64,000 nt of DNA from Fidelibacterota bacterium (GCA_016845785.1 JAERSH010000065.1:32704-96703); one strand, 5' to 3'; shown: positions 1 to 8,178, numbered from the stretch's first letter. The notes: generated by a model not told the origin, from the sequence alone. Numbers and translations: made by a program.

Positions 1-305
1 CCTTTGGGTACATCATTCACACGGCTGGCCCAAATGGGGAAAGCAAAACCAAATAATAGTACAACCTCAATGACGGCTACCCCTGCTTCTATGTAAGAAG
101 AAAAGTGGCTCTTTACCCCATGGTAGTCCGCTTTTGGATTGCTGGATGCTTTAAATTTATTTAAGGCATAAATGAAGTAGGCACCCCAACCGACAAATAA
201 AATGAGCATTAGCCAATGAATAAGCGAGATAATATTATCAATCGCTGGCCCTTGAGTTGATGCTGCCACCGATGGCAGTCCTAAATTTCTAAGCAGTTCT
301 AACAC
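1..305 (-). CDS. coxB: Cytochrome c oxidase subunit II, partial (N-terminal half)
   Basis: N-terminal fragment of a haem-copper oxidase subunit II, the membrane-anchored subunit that takes electrons from cytochrome c at the CuA site. I read about 101 residues from a GTG at 303-305, preceded by GGAGG nine bases upstream. Two membrane helices are visible. The second ends in FPIWASRVNDVP, which matches the end of the subunit II transmembrane region. The CuA cupredoxin domain lies beyond the left edge of the window, so its ligands cannot be checked. It is the last visible gene of the coxA-coxC-coxD operon on this strand. Placing coxB last is unusual, because it normally precedes coxA, as it does in the second oxidase operon at 7376-8176. 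Confidence 0.8.
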   Translation of the reverse strand, partial: MLELLRNLGLPSVAASTQGPAIDNIISLIHWLMLILFVGWGAYFIYALNKFKASSNPKADYHGVKSHFSSYIEAGVAVIEVVLLFGFAFPIWASRVNDVPK

Positions 306-322
306 CGAAGATTTCCTCCGAA

Positions 323-562
323 TTAATTCTCTTTATTTTTTAATGATTCAGCATATTTCTGAGCACGGCGACGCAATACATAAATGGATGATCCAAATCC
401 ACCCAAGACCCCTCCCGTAATACCCAACATGGCAATGATGGCTTTGTTCATCCCTTGGGTTGCCGCCGCATTGGGATTCCCAAAACAAGTGGCACAAGAA
501 TATCCCACTTCAGGCAGGAATGCCACAATAAGGGTCAATGCCATAATGATTGTCTTTTTCAT
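323..562 (-). CDS. Small CxxC membrane protein of the cox operon
   Basis: A 79-residue protein with a signal peptide (residues 1-22). A cysteine pair, CATCFG, starts at the predicted mature N-terminus, and one membrane helix (about 41-64) is followed by a basic tail with RRR. The cysteine pair should sit on the periplasmic side. I do not recognise a named family. The position inside an oxidase operon, between coxD and coxB, suggests a role in copper or thiol handling during oxidase assembly, but this is inference. A shorter protein of the same layout (CPYC motif) lies in the other oxidase operon at 3979-4158. Its start overlaps the stop of the upstream 58-residue gene as TAATG. Confidence 0.75.
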   Translation of the reverse strand: MKKTIIMALTLIVAFLPEVGYSCATCFGNPNAAATQGMNKAIIAMLGITGGVLGGFGSSIYVLRRRAQKYAESLKNKEN

Positions 563-738
563 TAGCTGATTGTTTTAAATTTTTTCAGTACCTGAATACC
601 GTACACAACCAATCCGCCTCCTGCAAAAAAGGAAAGCACCCCTAGCCATAATGATTCATTTAATCCCCAAATACCCAACCAAATGGTTGTGGCTATGGCA
701 AGAATGATGAATAGGATATGGAATGATTTGATCGACAT
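562..738 (-). CDS. 58-residue two-helix membrane protein in cox operon
   Basis: A short frame of 58 codons starting at an ATG at 736-738 and ending in a TAA that overlaps the next start as TAATG. It encodes two hydrophobic helices (about residues 6-25 and 30-50) joined by a short WGLNESLW turn, with a basic C-terminus ending LKKFKTIS. It fills the gap between coxD and the CxxC protein exactly, which supports it being a real gene. I do not recognise the family. It may be a small structural or assembly subunit of the oxidase, comparable in size to CoxH or subunit IV-like peptides, but no motif shows this. Confidence 0.65.
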   Translation of the reverse strand: MSIKSFHILFIILAIATTIWLGIWGLNESLWLGVLSFFAGGGLVVYGIQVLKKFKTIS

Positions 739-739
739 T

Positions 740-1042
740 TTATACCTGTGTTTGTGCCAAACTGGTACTTAAAGGTAAAAATAGCAGTACCAAAAACATG
801 GCCACTGTTGCAAGCAAGGTCCAATAGATGGTGATTTTTTCATCAATCAAATGCATAAAATAACATGCCACCAATGATCCTTTTATGCTGGCCACAATCA
901 GTGCCAAAACGATACCACCTGTCACACCTAAATCCAGATATGAAATGCCAACGGTGACTACGGTCAAAAAGGCCAATGCCACGAAAACCATGACATAGGT
1001 TTTAATGTGATGTTTTACTTCTTCAGGCGTCATATTTGCCAT
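740..1042 (-). CDS. coxD: Cytochrome c oxidase subunit IV family protein
   Basis: A 100-residue protein with three membrane helices, matching the prokaryotic cytochrome c oxidase subunit IV / CtaF family in length and layout. The helix-two to helix-three segment ALIVASIKGSLVACYFMHL carries the usual pattern of a lysine, small residues and a conserved FMHL. This subunit carries no redox centre and probably stabilises the complex in the inner membrane. It lies ten bases downstream of coxC and just upstream of the 58-residue gene, in one operon with coxA. The paralogue at 4164-4448 occupies the same place in the second oxidase operon. Confidence 0.85.
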   Translation of the reverse strand: MANMTPEEVKHHIKTYVMVFVALAFLTVVTVGISYLDLGVTGGIVLALIVASIKGSLVACYFMHLIDEKITIYWTLLATVAMFLVLLFLPLSTSLAQTQV

Positions 1043-1051
1043 ATCAATTCC

Positions 1052-1642
1052 TTACAATAAGTAGAGGACCGGGAACAAGAATATCCATACCAGATCCACA
1101 AAGTGCCAATAAAGTCCCACAATTTCAATCCGGTTTGTAAACCGTCCCGGATCGGTCTCCCACATCTTCGCGCCGGGCATCCAATAAAAGAATATGACCA
1201 CAATTCCACCAATCACATGAAGTACATGAAGGCCAGTCATGGTAAAATAAATGCCCAGAAAGTTATTGGTGGAGGGAAAATATCCGTGGTGAAACTTTGA
1301 AGTGTATTCAAAATATTTAACCACTAAAAAGCCCAATGCCAACAAGAGTGTAATGCCTGCATACATTTTGAACTTTTTAAAATCATTCAACTTGAGCGAT
1401 GCCCAACTCATGACCATGGTCACAGATGACGTAATCAAAAACATGGTGTTTAGTGTCGCTAAAGGTACACTCAAATATTCAGCACCCATGGGCCAATTAT
1501 CAACACCCGTTCTCAAAAAGATATAGGCAGAAAATAGCCCACCAAATAACATGACCTCTGACGCCAAAAAGAGCCAGACGCCCAATTTCCCATTATAAAG
1601 TCCTGTATCCGGACGGTTTTTAACGGTATAAGGGATATCCAT
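1052..1642 (-). CDS. coxC: Cytochrome c oxidase subunit III
   Basis: A 196-residue haem-copper oxidase subunit III with five membrane helices, the short bacterial form. The first helix has the family block WLFLASEVMLFGGLFSAY with the conserved glutamate. Further conserved parts are FHGYF, TGLHVLHVIGGI and the C-terminal YWHFVDLVWIFLFPVLYLL. The subunit has no metal centre and is thought to shape oxygen entry and keep proton uptake stable. Only five bases separate it from coxA, and it precedes coxD, so it belongs to the same transcript. Confidence 0.93.
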   Translation of the reverse strand: MDIPYTVKNRPDTGLYNGKLGVWLFLASEVMLFGGLFSAYIFLRTGVDNWPMGAEYLSVPLATLNTMFLITSSVTMVMSWASLKLNDFKKFKMYAGITLLLALGFLVVKYFEYTSKFHHGYFPSTNNFLGIYFTMTGLHVLHVIGGIVVIFFYWMPGAKMWETDPGRFTNRIEIVGLYWHFVDLVWIFLFPVLYLL

Positions 1643-1647
1643 AAATC

Positions 1648-3363
1648 TTAACCCTTCTCACTTTGCGGTGTAAAATCTTTATCAGCACCGGGCACACTAT
1701 ATTCATAAGGCCCACGGTAAACGGATGGTACTGTTTCAAAATTGCCATGACCCAATGGCGGCGATGTGGTATCGGTCCATTCGATGGTTGTGGCATCCCA
1801 TGGATTCACCTCAGCTGTTTTCTTACCCCGTAAACTGACAATCATATTTACGATAAAGAAAATTTGAGCTAAACCCAAAAGCCATGCAGAAACAGACATG
1901 ACTTCATTCAAGTAAAGGACATCAGCGGCATGGGCATAAATTTCTCCACCATCCCATAAGCGACGCGATACCCCTGCCAATCCTTGGACAAACATGGGCA
2001 TAAAAACCCCATTCATAAAGATGAATGAAAAGAAGAAATGAAGTTTCCCCAATGTTTCGTTGGTTTTCTTCCCCGTCATCTTCGGGAACCAATAATAGAT
2101 ACCTGCAAACAATGCAAATATGGTTCCTGGTGCAACCACATAATGAAAATGGCCAATTACATAATAGGTATCATGAAGATGGATATCTGAGGCTGCGAGC
2201 CCCAAAGGTAATCCTGTTAATCCACCGATACCAAACATCGGTATGAATCCAAGCGCAAATAACATGGGGGTATTAAATCGAATAGAACCACCCCACAGTG
2301 ATAAGAGCAATGCGGTTAAAATCACGACAGATGGAATGGAAATAATCATGGTGGTGGTTTGGAAAAATGCACCAATAGTAGTTCCCATACCTGTGATATA
2401 CATATGGTGAGCCCACACAATGAAGGACATGAATCCTAAAAAGATCATGGCATAGACTAATGCTTTATAACCCCAAATTGGCTTCCGTGTATTGTTTGCT
2501 ATAATTTCAGTAATAATGCCAAAAGCAGGTAAAATCAAAACATAGACTTCCGGATGAGCCAAGAACCAGAATAAGTGCTGCCACAGTAAAGGACTACCGC
2601 CACCAGCATTGGTTAATACTTCGCCCGAAACCACCAATCCGCTTGGCATAAAGAAACTCGTCCCAGCCAATCGATCCATGAGCTGCAATACACCTGCTGC
2701 TTCTAGTGGCGGGAAAGCCAATAGAAGTAAAAATGCTGTAATGAACTGTGTCCAAACAAAGATAGGCAATTTCATCCACGTCATGCCTTCGGTCCTGAGC
2801 TGAATTACAGTTACAAGAATATTCACAGATCCCAATAATGAGGAAGTAATTAACAATACCATTCCCCAGAGCCAAACGGTCTGTCCCATGGTGGCCACAT
2901 CTGCCAATGGTGGATAAGAAGTCCAACCGGAATTGGCTGCACCACCCGGCACGAAAAACCCAATAGCCATGACAACAGATCCCATGAAGTACATCCAGTA
3001 AGAGGCTGCATTCAATTTGGGGAAGGCCATATCAATGGCACCAATCTGTAATGGGACGAAGTAGTTACCAAAGGCACCAAATGCCAATGGTACAACGCCT
3101 AAAAAGATCATGATGGTTCCATGCATGGCACCCAATGAATTATACATTTCAGAGGGCAATATGCCGCCATCACCCAACAATGATCCAATGAATGGAACGG
3201 GTGATTCTGGATAAGCCAATTGATATCGCATGATCATCATGAGTGTAAATCCGAAGAGGAGCCACACTAATGATGTAATACCATATTGGATACCAATAAT
3301 TTTATGGTCTGTGGAGAATATGTATTTTGTCCAAAAACTTTCTTTATGGTGGTCAGTGCTCAT
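1648..3363 (-). CDS. coxA: Cytochrome c oxidase subunit I (A-type haem-copper oxidase)
   Basis: A 571-residue catalytic subunit that reduces oxygen to water and pumps protons. Haem a ligands are seen in MHGTIMIF and in the GHFHYVV block. The CuB histidines are in AHPEVYVLILP and WAHHMYITG, with the cross-linking tyrosine and the proton-channel glutamate of the HPEVY motif present, and the haem a3 histidine also lies in the GHFHYVV block. These features mark an A1-type oxidase and exclude a nitric oxide reductase. An alanine replaces the usual glycine before HPEVY. It is the first gene of the leftmost oxidase operon. The upstream 131 bases contain a perfect inverted repeat (3456-3475) between it and an Rrf2 regulator gene. 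Confidence 0.96.
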   Translation of the reverse strand: MSTDHHKESFWTKYIFSTDHKIIGIQYGITSLVWLLFGFTLMMIMRYQLAYPESPVPFIGSLLGDGGILPSEMYNSLGAMHGTIMIFLGVVPLAFGAFGNYFVPLQIGAIDMAFPKLNAASYWMYFMGSVVMAIGFFVPGGAANSGWTSYPPLADVATMGQTVWLWGMVLLITSSLLGSVNILVTVIQLRTEGMTWMKLPIFVWTQFITAFLLLLAFPPLEAAGVLQLMDRLAGTSFFMPSGLVVSGEVLTNAGGGSPLLWQHLFWFLAHPEVYVLILPAFGIITEIIANNTRKPIWGYKALVYAMIFLGFMSFIVWAHHMYITGMGTTIGAFFQTTTMIISIPSVVILTALLLSLWGGSIRFNTPMLFALGFIPMFGIGGLTGLPLGLAASDIHLHDTYYVIGHFHYVVAPGTIFALFAGIYYWFPKMTGKKTNETLGKLHFFFSFIFMNGVFMPMFVQGLAGVSRRLWDGGEIYAHAADVLYLNEVMSVSAWLLGLAQIFFIVNMIVSLRGKKTAEVNPWDATTIEWTDTTSPPLGHGNFETVPSVYRGPYEYSVPGADKDFTPQSEKG

Positions 3364-3455
3364 TAATGATTCCTGATTAATCTAAAATGGTTGGTATTCA
3401 AAAAAATGAATTCAAAAATAGGAGCGGAATTTAGTCCACCCAAAAGTGAATGAAC

Positions 3456-3475
3456 AAATACTTCAGAAAGTATTT
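3456..3475. promoter_or_regulatory. Inverted repeat between Rrf2 gene and coxA operon (candidate operator)
   Basis: Two perfect 8-base arms, AAATACTT and AAGTATTT, separated by four bases. The site lies about 93 bases upstream of the coxA start and 20 bases after the end of the Rrf2 gene. No T-run follows on the minus strand, so an operator fits better than a terminator. Rrf2-family regulators such as NsrR and IscR bind AT-rich inverted repeats of about this length. Binding here is inferred from position only. Confidence 0.45.
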
Positions 3476-3494
3476 ATAAAAAAATATAAAGAGA

Positions 3495-3947
3495 TTAGCT
3501 ACGCATTATTTTCCGCTTTTCGATCACCCTCTTTGCCAAGTGCTCTAGTGACTCAGAATCTAGCATGTGCCTTAATTGGTGGCGAATAGGTTTCCATTGT
3601 TCATGAAGAGGGCAAGGTGTGTCATCTGAGCAAAGATCTAGTCCCACAACGCATTGTTCTTTATCTGGGGGTAAGCCATCAATAGCAAAAATGATATCAT
3701 TAAGAAAAATTTCTTTGGCAGATTTGGCAAGATTAATTCCTCCATTCCTACCCCGAGTTGCTTTTACTAATCTTTGTTTTACCAATGATTGCATTATTTT
3801 TGACAAAAATTGAGAAGGAATACCATATTCTTTCGCAATTTTATGAATCATTACTGGCTTATCAGGTTTGTGTTCAGCCAGATAAATCATCGCCTGGATT
3901 GCATATTCTGCTGATTTTGAGTACAACATGAGGAGCGACGTTACCAT
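3495..3947 (-). CDS. Rrf2-family Fe-S transcriptional regulator (first copy)
   Basis: A 150-residue regulator with an N-terminal winged-helix domain (SAEYAIQAMIYLAEHK, then the recognition region GIPSQFLSKIMQSL). Three cysteines near residue 105-120, spaced C-x6-C-x5-C and followed by PLH, can hold an Fe-S cluster as in NsrR and IscR. The start ATG at 3947 has an AAGGA box six bases upstream. An in-frame ATG six codons later lacks one. It follows the 59-residue gene of the second oxidase operon by only 31 bases, so it may be co-transcribed with that operon while sitting upstream of the other one. NO, redox or iron status sensing is the likely input. The nar operon has a close paralogue at 27872-28336. 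Confidence 0.88.
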   Translation of the reverse strand: MVTSLLMLYSKSAEYAIQAMIYLAEHKPDKPVMIHKIAKEYGIPSQFLSKIMQSLVKQRLVKATRGRNGGINLAKSAKEIFLNDIIFAIDGLPPDKEQCVVGLDLCSDDTPCPLHEQWKPIRHQLRHMLDSESLEHLAKRVIEKRKIMRS

Positions 3948-3978
3948 GACAATTCCTTATTTTCCAATATCAATATAT

Positions 3979-4158
3979 TTATCTTTTAGATTTAATATAA
4001 TAAACGACTCCACCCACAATAATAAATGGTGAAATAATGATCCCCGCCAAGGGAATATATACAGACAATCCACCGCCAATTGAATCATTCGTAGCGCAGT
4101 AAGGACAGGCCCAAATGCCCTGTTGCATCAATAGTAATAGTGATAATATTTTTTTCAA
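3979..4158 (-). CDS. 59-residue CxxC membrane peptide of second cox operon
   Basis: A short frame from a TTG at 4156-4158 to a TAA at 3979-3981. The product has a signal-like hydrophobic N-terminus (KKILSLLLLMQQGIWA). The motif CPYCAT follows immediately, then one membrane helix (PLAGIIISPFIIVGGVVYYI) and a basic KSKR tail. It resembles the 79-residue protein at 323-562 in order of parts: signal, CxxC at the mature N-terminus, single helix, basic end. It fits exactly between coxD and the Rrf2 gene. The TTG start lacks a strong ribosome-binding site, so the start is uncertain. A role in oxidase metal or thiol chemistry is inference. Confidence 0.62.
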   Translation of the reverse strand: MKKILSLLLLMQQGIWACPYCATNDSIGGGLSVYIPLAGIIISPFIIVGGVVYYIKSKR

Positions 4159-4163
4159 TGCAC

Positions 4164-4448
4164 TTAAATGGTCCAGTTAAATGATAGGTCGTAGACCACG
4201 CCCCACAAAAAGAAAAGGGCCAATGGAATGGGCAATACAATCAGTCTTCGAAGTAACTTGGTTTCATACCTTAAATGCATGTAGATCAATGCCACCAACA
4301 TCATTTTAGTCACGGTAAATGCAATGAGGATTGTGACCATAGCAATGCGATCCAGATTCGTCCCCACAATCCAAACCTCAAATAATGTAATAATGGTTAA
4401 CCATGCTGCATTATAAAAATAATCTTTTTTATGATCTTTCATCGACAC
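4164..4448 (-). CDS. coxD: Cytochrome c oxidase subunit IV family protein (second operon)
   Basis: A 94-residue protein with three membrane helices, starting 4 bases after coxC. The central block TVTKMMLVALIYMHLRYE is typical of the prokaryotic subunit IV family (lysine in the helix, then MHL). It carries no metal ligand and is expected to be a structural subunit of the aa3-type oxidase encoded just upstream. It differs clearly in sequence from the paralogue at 740-1042, so the two operons are not a recent duplication. Confidence 0.8.
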   Translation of the reverse strand: MSMKDHKKDYFYNAAWLTIITLFEVWIVGTNLDRIAMVTILIAFTVTKMMLVALIYMHLRYETKLLRRLIVLPIPLALFFLWGVVYDLSFNWTI

Positions 4449-4451
4449 CTC

Positions 4452-5081
4452 CTATAACAAATAAATTATGGTAAAGACCAAAATCCAGATTAAATCCACG
4501 AAATGCCAAAACAATCCTGCGATTTCTACCCTATCAAAATTATCCGATCCATAAATACCATTTTTTGCCTGCAAGAATATGACGAATAAATAAATCACAC
4601 CAGACAATACATGAAGTCCGTGGAAGGAAGTTGTGGTATAAAATACAGCCCCATACATCCCCGTTGATGGCAAGAACTTATCCCCCGAAAAACCGGAAGC
4701 AGATAAAGCTGCACCTAAAGATTCATTGCCAGCGATAAAATGGTAATATTCATAAACCTGGATTCCCAAAAAGACAACCCCGCCCAAAATGGTTAAACCT
4801 AAATATTTCACCAATGATTTCTGATCATTTCTCTGGACTCCATTCAACGCCATCACCATTGTAAAGCTAGTGCAAATCAACAAAAATGTATTAAATGCAG
4901 TGAGTGGAACATTTAGAATTACATCGGCTTGGGGCCAGGAAGGCGCCGCATTCCGTAATGCTATACCACCAATTAAAATAGTGATAAATGTGAGTGCATC
5001 CATAACAAGGAAAAGCCACATTGCCAGCTTCCCTGTTGTGGCTGTTCCGAATGATTTTCCTGCAGCAAGTGTTTGATTCAT
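4452..5081 (-). CDS. coxC: Cytochrome c oxidase subunit III (second operon)
   Basis: A 209-residue subunit III. Helix one has MWLFLVMDALTFITILIGG, where the family's glutamate after FL is replaced by an aspartate (VMD). The conserved FHGLHVLSGVIYLF and the C-terminal FWHFVDLIWILVFTIIYLL follow. The region between helices three and four is longer than in the copy at 1052-1642, with a periplasmic segment rich in serine and glycine. It is encoded directly after a second, more divergent subunit III-like protein (5089-5670), so this operon carries two subunit III genes. Confidence 0.9.
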   Translation of the reverse strand: MNQTLAAGKSFGTATTGKLAMWLFLVMDALTFITILIGGIALRNAAPSWPQADVILNVPLTAFNTFLLICTSFTMVMALNGVQRNDQKSLVKYLGLTILGGVVFLGIQVYEYYHFIAGNESLGAALSASGFSGDKFLPSTGMYGAVFYTTTSFHGLHVLSGVIYLFVIFLQAKNGIYGSDNFDRVEIAGLFWHFVDLIWILVFTIIYLL

Positions 5082-5088
5082 TATTATC

Positions 5089-5670
5089 TCAAATTTGGAT
5101 TAATATTAAAATTGCAGATAAAAGTATGATCCACAACCCGGTTAAAAAGTGCCAATACCATCCAATCAGTCGAAATCGAAGGGGTTTGATGGGGATCCCC
5201 CGATATAATTGCACCCAAACCCAAGCAACAAAAACCAATCCCGTCAATAAATGGACCCCATGGGCGCCTGCCATCAAGTACGTCATTCCTGCCAGTACAT
5301 TTGTACCGCTCTGCAAACCATCACTGACCAGGATTTGCCAAATGGTGATTTGACCGAATAAAAAAACCAATCCTAAAATGTGACTTGATAAAATGAAACG
5401 GTGACTTCGTGTACTTTTTGTACCCTGCCATTGTCTGAATCCGGAATCAAAGAGTAAACTGCTGACGATCATAAGACAGGCATTCCCAACAACGATGGCT
5501 TGGTGTGTACCACTTAATTTGATATAGGATAATTCTTTAGCCACCATGGCCCCAAAGGTGGATAAAAATGTAATAAACAGCATGGTGATACTGCCAAGAA
5601 GAATGATGATACCCAACTTGGACGTATTCTCATCACATTGGATGGGTACAGTCGAATCCATGGTTTTCAT
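5089..5670 (-). CDS. Cytochrome c oxidase subunit III-like protein (divergent second copy)
   Basis: A 193-residue protein with five predicted membrane helices and the subunit III end block GWYWHFLTGLWIILL plus AHGVHLLTGLVFVAW. The usual first-helix glutamate motif is lost (LGIIILLGSITMLFITFL). It overlaps the end of coxA by four bases (ATGA), so it is translated with coxA, and the orthodox subunit III follows seven bases later. It may replace one half of the subunit or form a fixed pair with the other copy. Subunit III-like pairs occur in other haem-copper oxidase operons, but its exact role here is unknown. Confidence 0.8.
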   Translation of the reverse strand: MKTMDSTVPIQCDENTSKLGIIILLGSITMLFITFLSTFGAMVAKELSYIKLSGTHQAIVVGNACLMIVSSLLFDSGFRQWQGTKSTRSHRFILSSHILGLVFLFGQITIWQILVSDGLQSGTNVLAGMTYLMAGAHGVHLLTGLVFVAWVWVQLYRGIPIKPLRFRLIGWYWHFLTGLWIILLSAILILIQI

Positions 5671-7379
5671 CCGGCACTCTCAATCTGGACCGATTGGGGT
5701 ACCCAATCCTGCCCCTTCACTTTCGGATTACTGTATTCATTAGGGCCGTTATAGACTTGAGGTATTTCCGCAAAATTCCCATGGGGAACGGGGTAATCCA
5801 CTGTCCATTCCAAGGTGTTCGATTTCCAGGGATTCTTTTCAGCAATCGGACCCTTAAACATGGACCAAGTGAAGTTGAATAAATAGATGAATTGGAAAGC
5901 ACCCAACACAATGGCGGCATAGGTAATAAATTCATTCAAACCCATGAGTGGTTTTATGAAATCATATTCTGCAGGGTTATAAATCCGGCGATGGTGACCG
6001 GCATAACCCAAAACCATCATATTGAAGAAAACCAAATTCAATGAAATGAATGTGCCCCAAAAATGGATGCGGTTCATCAATGGATTCATCATGCGCCCAA
6101 ACATTTTGGGATACCAATATGAGATAGCGGCATATCCACCGAATAATACGGAAGCAGCCATAGTATAATGAAAATGACCCACCACAAACATTGTGTCGTG
6201 AAGATAAATATCCGCTGTGACTGTGGCGTTATATAATCCTGTCAATCCCCCAATGGCAAATACCCAAATCACTGCCATGGTATAAAGCATAGGTGTTTTA
6301 AAATGGAGGGAACCCTTCCATAAAGTCAGTAACCAATTGAAGAAGAAAATGGAAGATGGAATACTGATCAACAGGGTTAAGAACATAAAGGACTTGCCCA
6401 GCAGTGGGCTCATGCCCGTGGTGTACATGTGATGCCCCCAAACGATTGAACTCAATACCACGATGGTACACATACAAATCGCCGTCACTTTATATCCAAA
6501 TGCGGGTTTCCGGGAAAAGACAGAAAGCAATTCAGAAACTATACCCCAGACCGGTAAAATTAGGATATATACTTCTGGATGGCCAAAAATCCAAAAGACA
6601 TGTTGGTACAACAGTGGATCTCCACCCCCGCCGGCGGCCAGCCTTCCGGCTAAAAAGAATTGGGTGCCCAATAGACGATCCAATAAAAGCATGATCAATC
6701 CAGCCGCGATTACAGGAACAAAAATGGCATTCAAAATGGATGTAAGCCATAACCCCCAAACGGAGAGAGGCATTTTGAAATAGGTCATTCCCGGAGCACG
6801 CATTCGAATTACAGTAATTACATAATTGATGGCACCCATCATGGTGGATGTGCCTGCAAGGGTTAGCGCCAATGTCCAATATGTTTGGCCATGGCCGGGG
6901 ATTCCCCCTTCCTCCAGGCTCAAGGGTGGATAAGATGTCCACCCTCCTGCAGCCGTACCGTCAGGTAAAAAGTAGGATGCCAAGAGAACAATACTGGCCA
7001 AGAACATGGTCCAAAAAGACAGCATATTTAGGGTGGGGAATGCCATGTCTCTCGCACCGATTTGCAAAGGGATAACGTAGTTTCCAAAGGCACCAATTAA
7101 AATTGGTGTAATGGCCCAGAATATCATGATGGTCCCGTGCATGGTAAATAATTGATTATACATGTCCGGGTCAATAATCCCGCCAGAACCTTTAAATAGA
7201 AATCCCAATAACCACCATGGCACCGGCTGCTCGGGATAGGCCAATTGCCAACGAATCAACAGGGCTTGAAATCCGCCGAACAATAAAAAGAAAATACCTA
7301 AAAACAAATATTGCTTACCGATCATTTTGTGATCGAGTGAAAAAATATATTTTCGCCAAACTGATTGATGTTCGCTCAT
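5667..7379 (-). CDS. coxA: Cytochrome c oxidase subunit I (second A-type oxidase)
   Basis: Catalytic subunit of a second haem-copper oxidase, about 570 residues. All ligands are visible: MHGTIMIFWA (haem a), FGHPEVYILILP (CuB histidine, glutamate and cross-linked tyrosine), WGHHMYTTG (CuB pair) and VGHFHYTM (haems a3 and a). I place the start at the ATG overlapping the coxB stop as ATGA, because GGAAGGAAG lies just upstream. An earlier in-frame ATG nine codons back is possible but would increase the overlap. The presence of HPEVY excludes a NO reductase. The sequence differs much from the copy at 1648-3363, suggesting two oxidases used under different conditions. Confidence 0.95.
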   Translation of the reverse strand: MSEHQSVWRKYIFSLDHKMIGKQYLFLGIFFLLFGGFQALLIRWQLAYPEQPVPWWLLGFLFKGSGGIIDPDMYNQLFTMHGTIMIFWAITPILIGAFGNYVIPLQIGARDMAFPTLNMLSFWTMFLASIVLLASYFLPDGTAAGGWTSYPPLSLEEGGIPGHGQTYWTLALTLAGTSTMMGAINYVITVIRMRAPGMTYFKMPLSVWGLWLTSILNAIFVPVIAAGLIMLLLDRLLGTQFFLAGRLAAGGGGDPLLYQHVFWIFGHPEVYILILPVWGIVSELLSVFSRKPAFGYKVTAICMCTIVVLSSIVWGHHMYTTGMSPLLGKSFMFLTLLISIPSSIFFFNWLLTLWKGSLHFKTPMLYTMAVIWVFAIGGLTGLYNATVTADIYLHDTMFVVGHFHYTMAASVLFGGYAAISYWYPKMFGRMMNPLMNRIHFWGTFISLNLVFFNMMVLGYAGHHRRIYNPAEYDFIKPLMGLNEFITYAAIVLGAFQFIYLFNFTWSMFKGPIAEKNPWKSNTLEWTVDYPVPHGNFAEIPQVYNGPNEYSNPKVKGQDWVPQSVQIESAG

Positions 7380-8176
7380 TTTACTTCCTTCCAGGGCCAT
7401 CCCCATTTTGTGGGTACACCTTCATCTTCATCGTCTCCCCAATCATCCCAATCGTCTTCAGTCACTTCTGGCTCCTGTTCACTTAGCCATGTATAAAAGT
7501 CTTCCTTGGATTGCACTTTTAGGTAGCCCTTCATTTTAAAATGGCCGTTGCCGCAAAGTTCAGCACAGGCAATTTCATATTCACCCGTTTCCGTTGCTTG
7601 AAACCAAATAGCGGTGACCATTCCCGGTGTTGCGTCCTGCTTTATTCTAAAATTGGGTAAATAAAATGAATGAATGACATCGTATGTGGTCAATTGGACG
7701 ACGACAGGCGTATTCACGGGAATATTTAAAATGTTTTGGGGTGGCACAACATCATCATCGGTCCCAAACTCTTCGTCTTCCCCGGCATAGCGAAAATTCC
7801 ACGCATATTGCATGGGCATAGCCTCGATGCGAAGTACATCCTTTCCTTTAGGAAAATTCCAAAATGCCTCTTTCAAATCTCTGAAAGACATGGTTTCGAT
7901 TACCACGTCAATTGATAAAAAGACCACCATCCCCATGACCACGGTCATGATAAGGTGTTTCTTTTTGTCCCCGTGTTCATAAGCTGCTTTAGGGTGTTTT
8001 CGGGAATTGTACTTCCAAACGAAAAACGCCAATGCCGCCACAACAATCCCAAAATATAATGTAATGACAAAATCAGTATATTGAATGACATTATCAATGC
8101 GATAACCATCCAATGATATATCCTTCGGTGGATCCATGAACCAAATTCCTGGAAGCCACTTTTTCAAATTGGTCAT
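7376..8176 (-). CDS. coxB: Cytochrome c oxidase subunit II with acidic C-terminal tail
   Basis: A 266-residue subunit II with two N-terminal membrane helices (about 33-52 and 75-97) and a CuA cupredoxin domain. The binuclear copper ligands are clear in CAELCGNGHFKMKG (C-x3-C-x3-H-x2-M), with the first histidine in YDVIHSFYLP. After the CuA domain comes an unusual tail with DDWDDWGDDEDEG at residues 241-253, then VPTKWGWPWKEVK. A similar acidic tryptophan tail ends the octaheme cytochrome at 40192-43236. No haem c motif follows, so this is not a caa3 fusion. The start has an AGGAG box that is also one arm of an inverted repeat (8179-8202). Confidence 0.94.
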   Translation of the reverse strand: MTNLKKWLPGIWFMDPPKDISLDGYRIDNVIQYTDFVITLYFGIVVAALAFFVWKYNSRKHPKAAYEHGDKKKHLIMTVVMGMVVFLSIDVVIETMSFRDLKEAFWNFPKGKDVLRIEAMPMQYAWNFRYAGEDEEFGTDDDVVPPQNILNIPVNTPVVVQLTTYDVIHSFYLPNFRIKQDATPGMVTAIWFQATETGEYEIACAELCGNGHFKMKGYLKVQSKEDFYTWLSEQEPEVTEDDWDDWGDDEDEGVPTKWGWPWKEVK

Positions 8177-8178
8177 TT

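Noticed and set aside
6404..6942. Overlapping frames inside coxA on both strands
   Set aside because: They follow the codon structure of the conserved coxA frame and show low-complexity or cysteine-rich translations without family features.
5667..7379. Possible NO reductase (haem-copper superfamily) in place of an oxidase
   Set aside because: The HPEVY motif with the cross-linked tyrosine, the WGHHMY pair and a CuA subunit gene next to it mark an oxygen-reducing A-type oxidase.
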